Assembly (NCBI GenBank): GCA_946902875.1
Contig: OX336345.1
Coordinates: 20,181,395 to 20,245,394 of the forward strand
Length of the DNA stretch: 64,000 bases
Direction of reading: 5' to 3'
Origin: Nematopogon swammerdamellus
Taxonomy: Eukaryota; Arthropoda; Insecta; Lepidoptera; Adelidae
The position numbers and the translations under genes were made by a program. The notes beneath the pieces are model-generated. The model was not told where the DNA came from and searched no databases. It was given only the letters and a program-made list of their open reading frames with translations. Positions 8,217 to 17,952 of the stretch are shown here, in pieces (position 1 is the first letter of the stretch; each line of letters begins with the position of its first letter).

Positions 8217-11200
8217 ATGGATTCGCACACTGAACTACTGACAACTACCGATGATACCTTGCAGCAAAGGAGTATTCCAACTAATGCTGCCGGTACATGT
8301 GGGAATAATAGACCTAATTGTAATATGCTTGAAGATCGAAGGCGAATATGGTCAAAAAATGAAATGATTGAACTAATGTACTGTTATTATAAAACAAGAT
8401 CACAAGGAACTGGATATTTAGCACGACTAGAAAAATTATTTGTTGAAAGGAATGCAAACAACGAAAAAAGTAAAAGATTCACCGGGACAACGTTATCAAC
8501 TCAAGCGAGAAGAATTATAGCTAACGAAATGATATCAAAAGAACTTTTAAATGAATTAAAAAACAAAGCGGAAAATAATGTCGACCCTTGTATGTCGACA
8601 ATAATGAATGACAGAAATAATGTGCTACAAAAAAATATTGATGATTCTAGAAGAAAATGGTCAAATGAAGAAATGATGGAATTGCTTTTTTGTTATTTTA
8701 AAGCAAGAGAAACTGGAAGGGGATATTTAAAAAAATTACAATATATGTTCCAAGAAAGAAACCCAAATAACCCTAAAACCTCCAAACACAATGGACCCCG
8801 ATCAAATCGATCGAATTACCAGATCAAATCATACGTGATATTGAAAATGCGCCCTGTACAACTGAAAATATCATGGAGTTCCTCAACCAAACTGAACCTC
8901 AGGAAATAGGTACAAATTCCAATAATACTAACGCAACAATGAGGTATATGGATTCACTATACTCCATCTATGACAGAATGAAATCACCTATGACAGAGAA
9001 CTAATAAATCCAATAACTGATTCGATTAACAATCACATTGAACAGGTACCCAGTACAACACCCACTGATACCTTTAACAACAATGAAGTTGCAGAATCAA
9101 TATTGTCTAGGGAATTAATAAATGTAAGAAAAGAGCAGAATGCTGACCATTCATTTGAAACCGAGTATACAGCTGCTAATCCACAGAGGACAGGCACTAT
9201 AGCAGAAATAAATGAAGATGTCTCCTTCAATATATTCTCACCAAATATAACCAATTATAATATGAATAACAATTATAATTCGGAATCAAATTTATGTAAT
9301 GACAGAAGTCATATAATAAAGAATTTAATAAATACAATAGAAGAAATAAAGAAAATTGACATAAATGAAAGACAATACTTACCGAAAGGAATGATAAACA
9401 AACAATTCATACAAAATGTCAATGAAATAAATGCATATTTACCAAATATATTAACATTTAACATGAGCATAACAGAATTAAACATAATCCTCTACTCAGC
9501 AGCGATGACAGTTATCAAAGAAAACAAACAGAAAATACTTGAAAAATCGTTTAACAATAGTAATCAGGTCCCAGTTTGGAAAAAGAGAATATAAGATAAA
9601 ATTGAAATATTGAGAAAAAACCTTGGACAACTGATCGAAATTTCACGTGGTGTTACTAGCAGGAGAATGAGAAATATCAAGGACAACCTATATAAAAAGT
9701 ATAATATAACAACTGATATAATGTTATACAATATAATTGAACTACTCAAACAAAAAATCAAAATGTATGCGGGAAGAATCAAACGGTATGAATATGAGAA
9801 TAGAAAAAAAAAAAATATACTATTTAAACAAAATGTACGAAAATTCTACAGGAAAATGTTTGAAAAAAATATAACTCCAAAAGAAATACCAACAAAGAAC
9901 GAAATAGAAGAATTTTGGTCAAAAATTTACAGTGAGCCTGTTAACATTGATAAGTCGAATATTATGATACAAACAATTGCAGATAAAATACCAATAATCC
10001 AGTGTAGCATTCAAAGATGCAATAATAAATCTAAAAAACTGGAAGACCCCCGGAATAGACAAATTACAAAACTATTACCTCAAATATTTTACCAGTGCAC
10101 ATCCATACATACTGCATTACTTTAACAAAATTCTTAATAACGAAGAACAGATAGATCCGTGGCTTACAACAGGTATGGTCACTTTAATCCCAAAAAATAC
10201 GAATACAAGTGATCCAAAAAATTGGAGGCCGATTGCATGCTTACTAACCACTTACAAATTATTTACATATATCCTATATGTAGAAATATACAAACATTGT
10301 AATGCCAATGATATAATGACTCCCTACCAAAGAGGTTGTAAATGGGGAGCGAGAGGTTGCAAAGATCATTTAATTGTCAATAAATCTATTTTAGAAGATA
10401 CAAACACATACAAGAAAAACCTAAACATGGCGTGGATAGATTACAAAAAAGCATATGATTCGGTACCACATGAATGGATTATTCTCATCCTCAAAATATA
10501 TAAATGCCCTAACGTAATTACAAATTGTATATCAAAAGTTATGGAAACATGGCAAGTGATTATGAATACAATAAGCACTGACTCAAGAATTACAACAAAG
10601 CCAATAGTTATAAAACGAGGAATATTTCAAGGAGATTCTCTGTCCCCTTTACTTTTTTGTCTATGTCTTAACCCACTGTCAAAATTACTGAGTGAATATG
10701 AAAAAAACCGGATATATTTTAAGAAGTGGCCAAATAATTAATCACCTCTTCTACATGGATGATATAAAACTATACGCTGCAAATAAATATCAGCTATCAA
10801 ATCTAATTGATACCGTAGAAATATACTCCAAACAAATTGGAATGGAATTTGGCTTAGAAAAATGTAAAGTATTAGAAATAAAAGGTAGTAAAAGAATAAA
10901 TGCTGAAGGTGAAGACCATATACTGCTTGATGGAAACAAATTTGAAGCCTTAAATAACAAAAAATATAAATATCTTGGCATTGATGAAAATGGGGAAATC
11001 AACCACAAACAAATAATAGAAGAGAAGAAAAATGAATACATAAGAAGAGTAAGAAAAATCATTCAATCTACATTGAACTCTAGAAATATTATAAAGGCCA
11101 TAAATACATACGCAACACCGGTTCTTATATATACTTTCAATGTAATAAATTATACTATGGATGACTTTAAAAAAATTGACAGAAAAACCAGGAAACTCCT

Positions 11201-12314
11201 AAACATATATAACATGCATCAACAAAAATCAAACACAGAAAGACTATATTTACCAGTCAATGAAGGAGGAAGAGGCCTATTAAACATAGAAAATCTATAT
11301 ATCAAATTAACTATTAAAATGGAAAAATATTTAGATGACAAAAATGACAACGTCCTAAAAGTAATTGTTGATCATGATAAGGAAAAAGGCCTATATAACA
11401 TAATATCACAAGGTAAAAAATTTAGACAAAAACTTAATATCGAACTACCCACGGAAGATGAAATCTTAATCCACAAAAAACAGACTGAACGATCCAAAGA
11501 AAATTGGAAAGAAAAGCCATTACGTGGTCAAATTGTGAGAGAGGTACTGATGAACCCAAATACAGATATTGAAAAATCTTTTTTGTGGCAAAAAAAACAA
11601 CCTACATCTCCCCAAATGGAATCTAAAATCTTTGTAATACAAGAACAATCGATTAGAACAAAACAGTTTGAACGAGATATTTTAAAACTTGATACAGACG
11701 GACGATGCCGATTATGTCATGAAAAAGATGAAACAGTCAGGCATGTTATCTCAGGATGCAAAATATTAGTACAGCCACTATACCTAAAAAGACATAATCA
11801 ACTAGTCAAATACGTTTACTGGAATTTACTCAAGAAACACAAGTTCGAAACAACTAAATTTTGGTGGAAATGCCCGTTAAGTGAGCCTCATGTGGTGGAA
11901 AATGAAGAATTTAAACTAATATGGGAGATTGCTGTCACCACAGATTATGCGTTACCTAACAATCGACCAGACCTCATATATGTAGACAAAAATAAAAACA
12001 GAACTTACCTTATCGATATCACAGTACCGTCCGATTATAACCTCACTAGGAAGGAAAATGAAAAACTTACTAAATACTACGCACTAAAAATTTAGGTCCA
12101 AAGATTGTGGAATACAAGAGTCGAAATCGTCCCAATAGTTATAGGCACTACAGGAATTATAAATAAATCAACAGAAAAACACATAAAAAATTTAGACGCT
12201 GGCATAAAATTAGAAATACTGCAACAACAGGCTGCAATTGAAACCACAAAAATAATGACCAAATTTCGGAGTGGAAATCTGCCTCCTGACAGTGAAGACA
12301 ATAATATTATGTAA
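8217..12314 (+). pseudogene. RLE-type non-LTR retrotransposon polyprotein (R2/R4/Dong-like), decayed
   Basis: One polyprotein broken over several frames. The N-terminus (8,217-8,770) has two Myb/SANT-like units, RRIWSKNEMIELMYCYYKTR and RRKWSNEEMMELLFCYFKAR. The middle (9,103-10,125) has a TAA at 9,592-9,594. RT blocks follow: WRPIACLLTTYKL, WIDYKKAYDSVPHEW (first catalytic Asp), KRGIFQGDSLSPLLF and FYMDDIKLY (10,753-10,779, catalytic Asp pair). The C-terminus has CRLCHEKDETVRHVISGC followed by RPDLIYVDKNKNRTYLIDIT, a restriction-like endonuclease signature. After a TAG at 12,093-12,095 the same frame goes on with a conserved tail (VVPIVIG-type) to 12,314. Frameshifts near 8,780, 10,040 and 10,700 plus two nonsense codons make the copy inactive. 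Confidence 0.85.
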
Positions 12315-12450
12315 CTCAAGACTGATCGGTGGGCCCGTCCTCTATCTTGGGAGGCACTCGAGCGAGGACGGGTGGCAGACCGGCGAGTACAATCGCCGAC
12401 GACTCCGAAGAAATCCGGAAGAATAAAATTATATATATATATATATAATA
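12315..12450 (+). ncRNA. Structured 3' UTR of the RLE retrotransposon
   Basis: Two perfect hairpins follow the stop: CCCGTCCTC with GAGGACGGG (9 bp, about 12,339-12,371) and CGGCGA with TCGCCG (about 12,382-12,399). The element seems to end in a (TA)n run at 12,432-12,449. In this group the RT recognises 3' UTR RNA structure to start target-primed reverse transcription, so these stems are plausible recognition elements. Confidence 0.6.
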
Positions 12451-12559
12451 ACAGACAAGTCTGCATGGTACACCTTTGCCTATCCCAAAACAGGGATAAA
12501 AGCAACCAAAAAAAAAACCATTTCTAAAGCATTTAAAATAAACAGTGGTCGAACACTAG

Positions 12560-13119
12560 AAAATATAGGGCATCTTTTGTTAATGACGATAGCTCTAGAG
12601 CTTCGTCATCTAATTGGAAGGAGGTATTTTTGGACAAGCTGGCTCCTCCCTTTGTTCCACACTCAGAGGAAATACCTTTTTTATATCAGTCTATTCCATA
12701 GACGTATATATTATTTCTCTATGGTCTATTCCTATTGCAGATCCCATGAATGTTCCATATTCCATGCAGGAACTGAAAACTGTTCTTAAATATGTATACA
12801 TAATGTATACATAATGTATACAAAGGATTCCTCCCCAGGAATCGACGGTATTCCATATTCCTTTTTAGCTAGGGCTGATGATCTCATTTCACAATATTAC
12901 TTAGATATGGTAAATTTTATAATTGACTCAGGACAAATTCCCCAAGCGTGGAAATGTCAAATTATCATCCCTATTTTAAAACCTGGTAAAGACCCAGAAG
13001 AGGGTTCCTCTTATCGACCAATAGCTCTCTCATCTATGTACTTAGTTTTATTAGAAAATATAACATTACTCGATAACCATCTTGAAGCACTTCCGAGTCC
13101 TGTACAGTTATTTCAATAA
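12560..13119 (+). pseudogene. Jockey-like RT fragment
   Basis: The codes include SSSNWKEVFLDKLAPPF (from about 12,575), a break with a TAG near 12,701, then KDSSPGIDGIPYSFLARA (12,820 on), WKCQIIIPILKPGKD and YRPIALSS, the fingers/palm entry of an APE-type non-LTR RT. The catalytic palm is absent; the frame ends at 13,119. An ATGTATACATA duplication at 12,797-12,822 interrupts the join. Confidence 0.75.
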
Positions 13120-13124
13120 TTATA

Positions 13125-13315
13125 AGAGGAGCCAGAAATGACACCTTCGACAGCTGATATAGACTGACCACTCAAAAAGCTGGAGATCCAAGTGCACAGT
13201 TTTGTAGGGACACCGTAAGCTTTCTTAACAGTCCCCGGTGCTTGACGCGATCGAATGCTTTGCATATGTCCAGAGCGACGGCCAGCGATTCCCCAAAACC
13301 ATCGAGCCTTTCAGC
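13125..13315 (-). pseudogene. RT palm fragment, left half of a split element
   Basis: The minus strand reads YAERLDGFGESLAVALDICK then AFDRVKHRGLL, RT motif A with its Asp, then after a frameshift TKLCTWISSFLSGQSISAV. It continues the fragment at 14,825-14,985; the intervening 1.5 kb is an insertion flanked by CTTTCAGC. Confidence 0.75.
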
Positions 13316-13389
13316 ATAGTTAAACCACACAAGTTAGCCGTCTTCATACAAACGTGCCGATTTCGCACTCACACAAGCGCGCGCCTGCG

Positions 13390-13692
13390 CACGCTGTCTG
13401 TACACAACCACTACATGCATTCTCACTGTTCCTCGCGCGTAGTCAGTGATGGTCGCCCCGCCCCCGCGCTCGGTGACGCACACCACGTGACGGCCGCTGC
13501 CTGCCGCCGCGCCGCGCCGCCTGCCGCTTCCCGATAGAAAGTATTAATTATTATTCGAATTTTATTTTATTGCACTAACATAATGGCTCCGCGTTTCTGC
13601 AGTGTGTAGTGTGTACGCGGCTGCATGAATAGATCAGGCTCGAATCGCGAGTTAACATTATTCTCATTACCTGCTGCCATCGAAAGGTAAGT
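13390..13692 (+). promoter_or_regulatory. CpG-rich promoter-like segment with first-exon donor
   Basis: A GC-rich region with CCCCGCCCCCGC and a CACGTG E-box (near 13,485) precedes a transcript-like stretch with a tiny upstream ORF (ATG near 13,582) and a strong splice donor CGAAAG|GTAAGT (GT at 13,687-13,688). This is inferred from composition and the donor only. Confidence 0.4.
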
Positions 13693-13984
13693 AACATAAA
13701 AAATATTATTAAAGTATGTAGTTAAATTATGTAAGTTATTAATACGAGTAGGTACTAAGCGAAGGAATTGACTTGAGACCTGGCTCGGTAACGTCAGAGC
13801 AAAGTACCTATTAGTATTTAATTATAGTATTAATTAGTTATTAATAGGTAGGTACTAGCTGCAAAAACCATTCGCGAACCCCGGCATCGGGCGCGGCCGC
13901 GCGGCGCACGCGAAGGCCGCGCCGTGCGCGGGCCCGCGGTTGTCGACTTGTTCAGACTTGTTAGAGATACCACGCACAACGCAA

Positions 13985-14075
13985 TTTCGCGCGGTTTTGT
14001 CTTCTATAAATGGCCACAGCTCCTACCGCGGACACTGTCATGACTGCTAGCGACCAACCAAGTTATTAAGTAATT
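13985..14075 (+). promoter_or_regulatory. Possible TATA promoter after a GC island
   Basis: The island GGCCGCGCGGCGCACGCGAA and similar sequence is followed by CTTCTATAAATGG, a good TATA box, about 14,000-14,012. No coding sequence follows within the insert. Confidence 0.3.
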
Positions 14076-14824
14076 CATTAAAATAACAAAAATAAAAATA
14101 TAAGTAATTAAGTAATAATAAAACAAAATTAATAAATACATTTTAAAATTATTTATTTGATAATTTTTTTATTAAGATTAATAATTATATTAATCTATAA
14201 TTCTAAATATATTTTCTATAATTTTTATAGTTACAAATTTTTTGCCCACTTATTAATTCTCTTCATCGTTCGCGACTACGGAATGGTTGTCCAAAGACGG
14301 ACGTGAGTTAAAGTTGAATTTTAACATTGCATTAATTTTTGGGAGGTTAAAGTTAAAAAAAAAAATTTTCCCGTCTGCGCGAAGCAAAAATGAAGGGTTA
14401 TCTTTTTAGCAATTTATGTGTGTGTATGTTTGTTTTTACGTATGTTCCACCGTAGCGCCCGAACTAAGCATCCGATTATTGAGTGGGGTATCGTTGTCAA
14501 GGGCTCAAACATCAAAATAACATCGTTCACTGTCTATCGAAAACACAGCTTTCGAAAATATACCTTAACGCCAGTATATAATAAATCTATGACAGCTCAT
14601 ATATTCTGTTAGAGTAAAATTTTGGGAGCTGGCTCTTGGTCTATAAATAAAAAATACATAAATGTACATAATAATTTTAAAGAATAGCATTTCCAACATG
14701 ATGGGCTCACTGCCTGTCAATTGTGTTAGTGTTGTGAGTTGTGACATCCCTGGAGGCTCGGCGCAGCGTAGGTAGTTATTTTAAAAATGGCCTCCAGTTA
14801 TCTTACTCGTCTTCTTTTACTATG

Positions 14825-14985
14825 CTTTCAGCCTACAAATGCGTGACGTACGCAAGAAGACTCCAGTCGACCTTTGCTTGCGGAAGCCGTATTGCTTGTC
14901 ATCGAGAAGTTTACAGTCTTCTAGATACGTCAGAGCGCTGAGTTGACAATACGCTCCATAACCTTACTCAAAAGTAAGGTTAGGG
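14825..14985 (-). pseudogene. RT fingers fragment, right half of the split element
   Basis: The minus strand reads LSKVMERIVNS, then after a frameshift LTYLEDCKLLDDKQYGF, RKQRSTG and LAYVTHL with a TAG before AES. These are the conserved blocks just before motif A. Order and orientation fit the fragment at 13,125-13,315. Confidence 0.75.
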
Positions 14986-15190
14986 ATAAAACCAACGTCA
15001 TGACGATGGAGGTTATGGGTGAGGGGATATTCTGATCGACGGTGAAGTGATCGAACAAGTGGAGGAATACGTATATTTCGGACAAATATTTCGGCTAGGT
15101 AGGTCGACAAGGCCTACTGAAGGAGGTAGAGAGACACATTCAACTGGGTTGGGCTGCCTTCGGAAAGCTCGTCCTAAAGTCTGATCTACC
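14986..15190 (+). pseudogene. RTE-like RT C-terminal fragment
   Basis: The plus strand has LIDGEVIEQVEEYVYFGQIF and RLGRSTR, matching the EEYVYLGQ...RLGR block of RTE-like non-LTR polyproteins, then a frameshifted WAAFGKL-type segment ending near 15,182. Another frameshift near 15,030 separates a short upstream piece. Confidence 0.7.
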
Positions 15191-16298
15191 GTAACGCAAA
15201 ACATATTTAATAAGAAATATATACTAGTCTCAAAAGTTATTTAGTTAATACAGTGTAAACGGCATAATATAACTTCGATTAAAAGAAAAACTGTTGTTTT
15301 TTTGTACTTCATTCGACGAAAACTCGCAATGACGAAATAGAATACAGAAAGTTAGGTTTTGCTACGTAGAGTTTGCAGTCTTAAATGTTTTTAACTTTAT
15401 GTAAATTAAATTTTTTTTTTCATTTCTAAACCTCAAATACATAAGTTATCCTATTTATAAGTTATAATAGGCATGTTATTTAATTAAAAAATATGTTTCT
15501 TGCTTTCGGTGGTTTTGAAATTGACTTCGGTGCACCAATTTCCACCGAAAACACCGAAGTCATTGACACCGAAATCAAAAAAGTAAGGAAAATCTAAAAT
15601 ATTTGCAAATATAACCCATATATACAGCATTGCTCTCTAAGTTGGAGATCTAGTACTAATAAGACAATCTCTAATTAAAATATAATAGTAATATGTCAAA
15701 TAAATAACGAGAAAATTGGTTCAGCGAAATCAATTTCATAGGTTACCAAGCCACCGAAAACGATTACATACCTTAATAACACAGCCGCACAGGAACACAC
15801 AGACGTGTTGTCCTCGCCACAGAAGTGGCGCGACTGATATTTTTTTTCGCTTTAACAGCTATGCACGCAGCTACAATAGTATAGGATCTATGAGCGTATT
15901 CGTGCGCGCCACCGATATCAAAGGAAACTAGCGGACGCAGATAAAATAATTCGTATTTCGTCTTCTAAAGTGTATTCATGCTTAGTAAAAATGTAAGGTA
16001 AAGCATAACTAACTAGGTTTTAGAGAAAATATACAAAGTAGCGTAATTCCATATAGATGATAAGAAAAAAACTTTTTTCTACCGCAAACTAGTCCGGACG
16101 CGCCAGTGAAGTCAAGATTTCAGCCCTTTGAATTTTTTTTATCGTATTTCTAATTAATTAATCAAAAAAAGGACACAGGCCCCCCCCAGTATTTTAATCA
16201 TATCTACAATGTAAAAAACATAAAAGTATTATGAATCCATTTTATAAGACTTTTCGATCCGGACTCGCTTATTTTGCTCATCCGGAGAAAGACCCATA
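15191..16298. other. No gene recognised
   Basis: AT-rich. It has a short hairpin GACTTCGGTG/CACCGAAGTC at about 15,521-15,561 and short GC patches. No conserved frame. Confidence 0.5.
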
Positions 16299-17507
16299 AG
16301 GTGCTTCGTTATTTATGTCAATAACTTCGGGAGGGTTACATACGCACTCAAATAAACACTACGTAAAAAAAACATATGTTTATAGGAGCATTTTTTCTCC
16401 AACATCTAACAAAAAAATAAACTCAAATAGCTCTAAAAACCAATCATCCTAACCCTTGCAAAACACGAAACGTAGGTACTTCCATAGCGTCACGTCTCTA
16501 GATTTATGGCGGCGCGGTGTCCTTGTGACTTACTTTGTCGGTAGCCGCCGGCCTCCGACAGTTCTTTTACTACGCCGCGCGCCGACAGACCTTCATTTCC
16601 GTGTGTGCGTATTGCATTGCCGTGCGCGGCGGCGCGTTCTTTGTTTCTCGTGCCTGTGTGTGCTGCAGCCGTTTCGCGAGAGCACAAGTCATATTGCAAA
16701 TTCAAAATGCCGCCGTATCGGTACACCGACGCGAACTACTTGTGTTCTTCGGCCGCCTGAACGGTGCCAACTACTTGGAGTTCCTGCAGGAAGGCCTCCT
16801 GGACCTACTCGCGGAGGTTCCTGTGAACCGCCATCGCTGGATGTACCACTTCCACACCAGCACACTTCACACCTGACGGAGGAGTTCCAGGGCCGGTGGA
16901 TAGGCCGCGGCGGACCGATCCCTTCGCCGCCACGTTCACCGGACCTGACGCCGCTAGATTTTGATGTGTGGGGACGGGCCAAGGATCTAGTTTATGGGCA
17001 GGATGGCCACACCGTGGAGAATGAAGAACAGTTACGTGCTCGGATTGTAAACGCATTCGCTATAAGAGGTGACAGAGACACTCTAGTTCGTGTTAATCAG
17101 AGCATCGTGAGGAGGGCCACTCTTTGCATCCGAGTGCAAGGCGGCCATTTTCAGCTTTTTTTTGTAAATGTGGGTGAGTACCTAGTATGTAAGTTCCTAA
17201 CGACTATTGTAAGTGAAGGGTACCCACACATACTCACACACGCACACACATCCTCTCACACATTCAAAAACACAACAAACAGCTGTTCTGCGTTTGAACA
17301 TAGTACGGTCATTGACCCCGTGCAGTGCGAGTTACCTACTGGTACTACTGGTACACACAGGTTGATCTGTTTAATGTTTAGGTAGCAAACATGTTTTGTA
17401 AAATTTCTCGAAAAGTAATGCTAAGAACATATTTTTTTTGCGTAACTTGTTTATTTGAGTGTGCATGTAACCCTCCCGAAGTTATTGACATAATTAACGA
17501 AGCACCT
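16299..17507 (+). mobile_element. Tc1/mariner-like relic with ~85-bp inverted ends and TA duplication
   Basis: AGGTGCTTCGTTA begins at 16,299 after a TA, and its inverse ends at 17,507 before a TA. The ends stay inverted for about 85 bp (through CAATAACTTCGGGAGGGTTA). Inside, GRLNGANYLEFLQEGLLDLL (near 16,751-16,810) and EFQGRWIGRGGPIPSPPRSP with DLTPLDFDVWG (16,885-16,978) match the DDE-domain core of mariner-like transposases. Frames shift in the region of the second catalytic Asp, so the transposase is dead. Confidence 0.75.
16456..17385 (+). pseudogene. Mariner-like transposase, C-terminal half
   Basis: The 309-codon frame is mostly out of frame with the ancestral protein at its start, but from about 16,880 to 17,165 it follows the transposase tail (RSPDLTPLDFDVWGRAKDLV, ending QGGHFQLFF). 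The upstream DDE segment is in another frame, 16,535-16,876. The typical QHDGAPAHF block is destroyed around 16,850. The expected helix-turn-helix N-terminus is not recognisable. Confidence 0.65.
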
Positions 17508-17828
17508 TATATAAAAGTCACCCGACTGGTTGTAGATGAAAACGGAAGAGAGAAAAAAAAATTATAATTGTGTGCAATTGAAACTTAAGATTTAACTCAC
17601 ACGTCAACCTATGACTTAATTTCAACGTGTCACCCATGTGTCACCACCGTCAAAAAAGTTGCGGTCTTTGAATAGTAGAAAATTAGCATGGGACCGCTTC
17701 ATAAAAGACAAACAAGGCAATAAAAGATAAATTTCAAACAATTATTTATTCATATTGCATTGTGTAAATCCTATAGTACGGAGCATTTAATTTCAATGTT
17801 TCTTTAATTTTAAATCTTTCCTGTCTGC
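17508..17828. other. No gene recognised
   Basis: AT-rich flank between the mariner-like relic and the tRNA-like sequence. No coding or repeat signal I can name. Confidence 0.5.
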
Positions 17829-17894
17829 TGTCCCTGGATTCGAACACTAGGTTGGTCAACTGCTAAACAGTTGTCTTGCCAGCTGACCAATAAT
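17829..17894 (-). tRNA. Degenerate tRNA-like sequence
   Basis: The minus strand shows a D arm (GTC-AGCTGGCAA-GAC), a perfect 5-bp anticodon stem CAACT/AGTTG with a seven-base loop, and GTTCGAATCC, a near-consensus B box. The T stem is poorly paired and no acceptor stem is visible, so it is a pseudogene or a SINE head, not a working tRNA. It lies just beyond the poly(A) signal of the cysteine-motif gene. Confidence 0.4.
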
Positions 17895-17924
17895 ACTAAT
17901 TTATGTAAAGATCATTTCACTCAG

Positions 17925-17930
17925 TTTATT
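17925..17930 (-). terminator. Poly(A) signal AATAAA
   Basis: AATAAA on the minus strand, 23 bases past the stop codon of the 907-codon gene. Confidence 0.65.
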
Positions 17931-17952
17931 GTTTTTTTAATGAATTTTGGTT

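Larger units (their letters stand above)
13316..14824. mobile_element. 1.5-kb GC-patched insertion splitting an RT
   Basis: CTTTCAGC occurs on both sides (13,308-13,315 and 14,825-14,832), and the insert edges read CATAGTTAAA and TTTTACTATG, a short imperfect inverted repeat (shared base ambiguous). The RT on either side is colinear, with only a few residues lost. Inside are two GC-rich islands (13,365-13,530; 13,880-14,060) and AT-rich filler. No ORF above 100 codons has recognisable homology. It resembles a non-autonomous DNA transposon, possibly carrying a captured promoter. Confidence 0.65.

Noticed and set aside
13238..13537. 99-codon frame over the GC island
   Set aside because: It crosses the RT fragment boundary and the island; composition alone explains it, and promoter-like features fit better.
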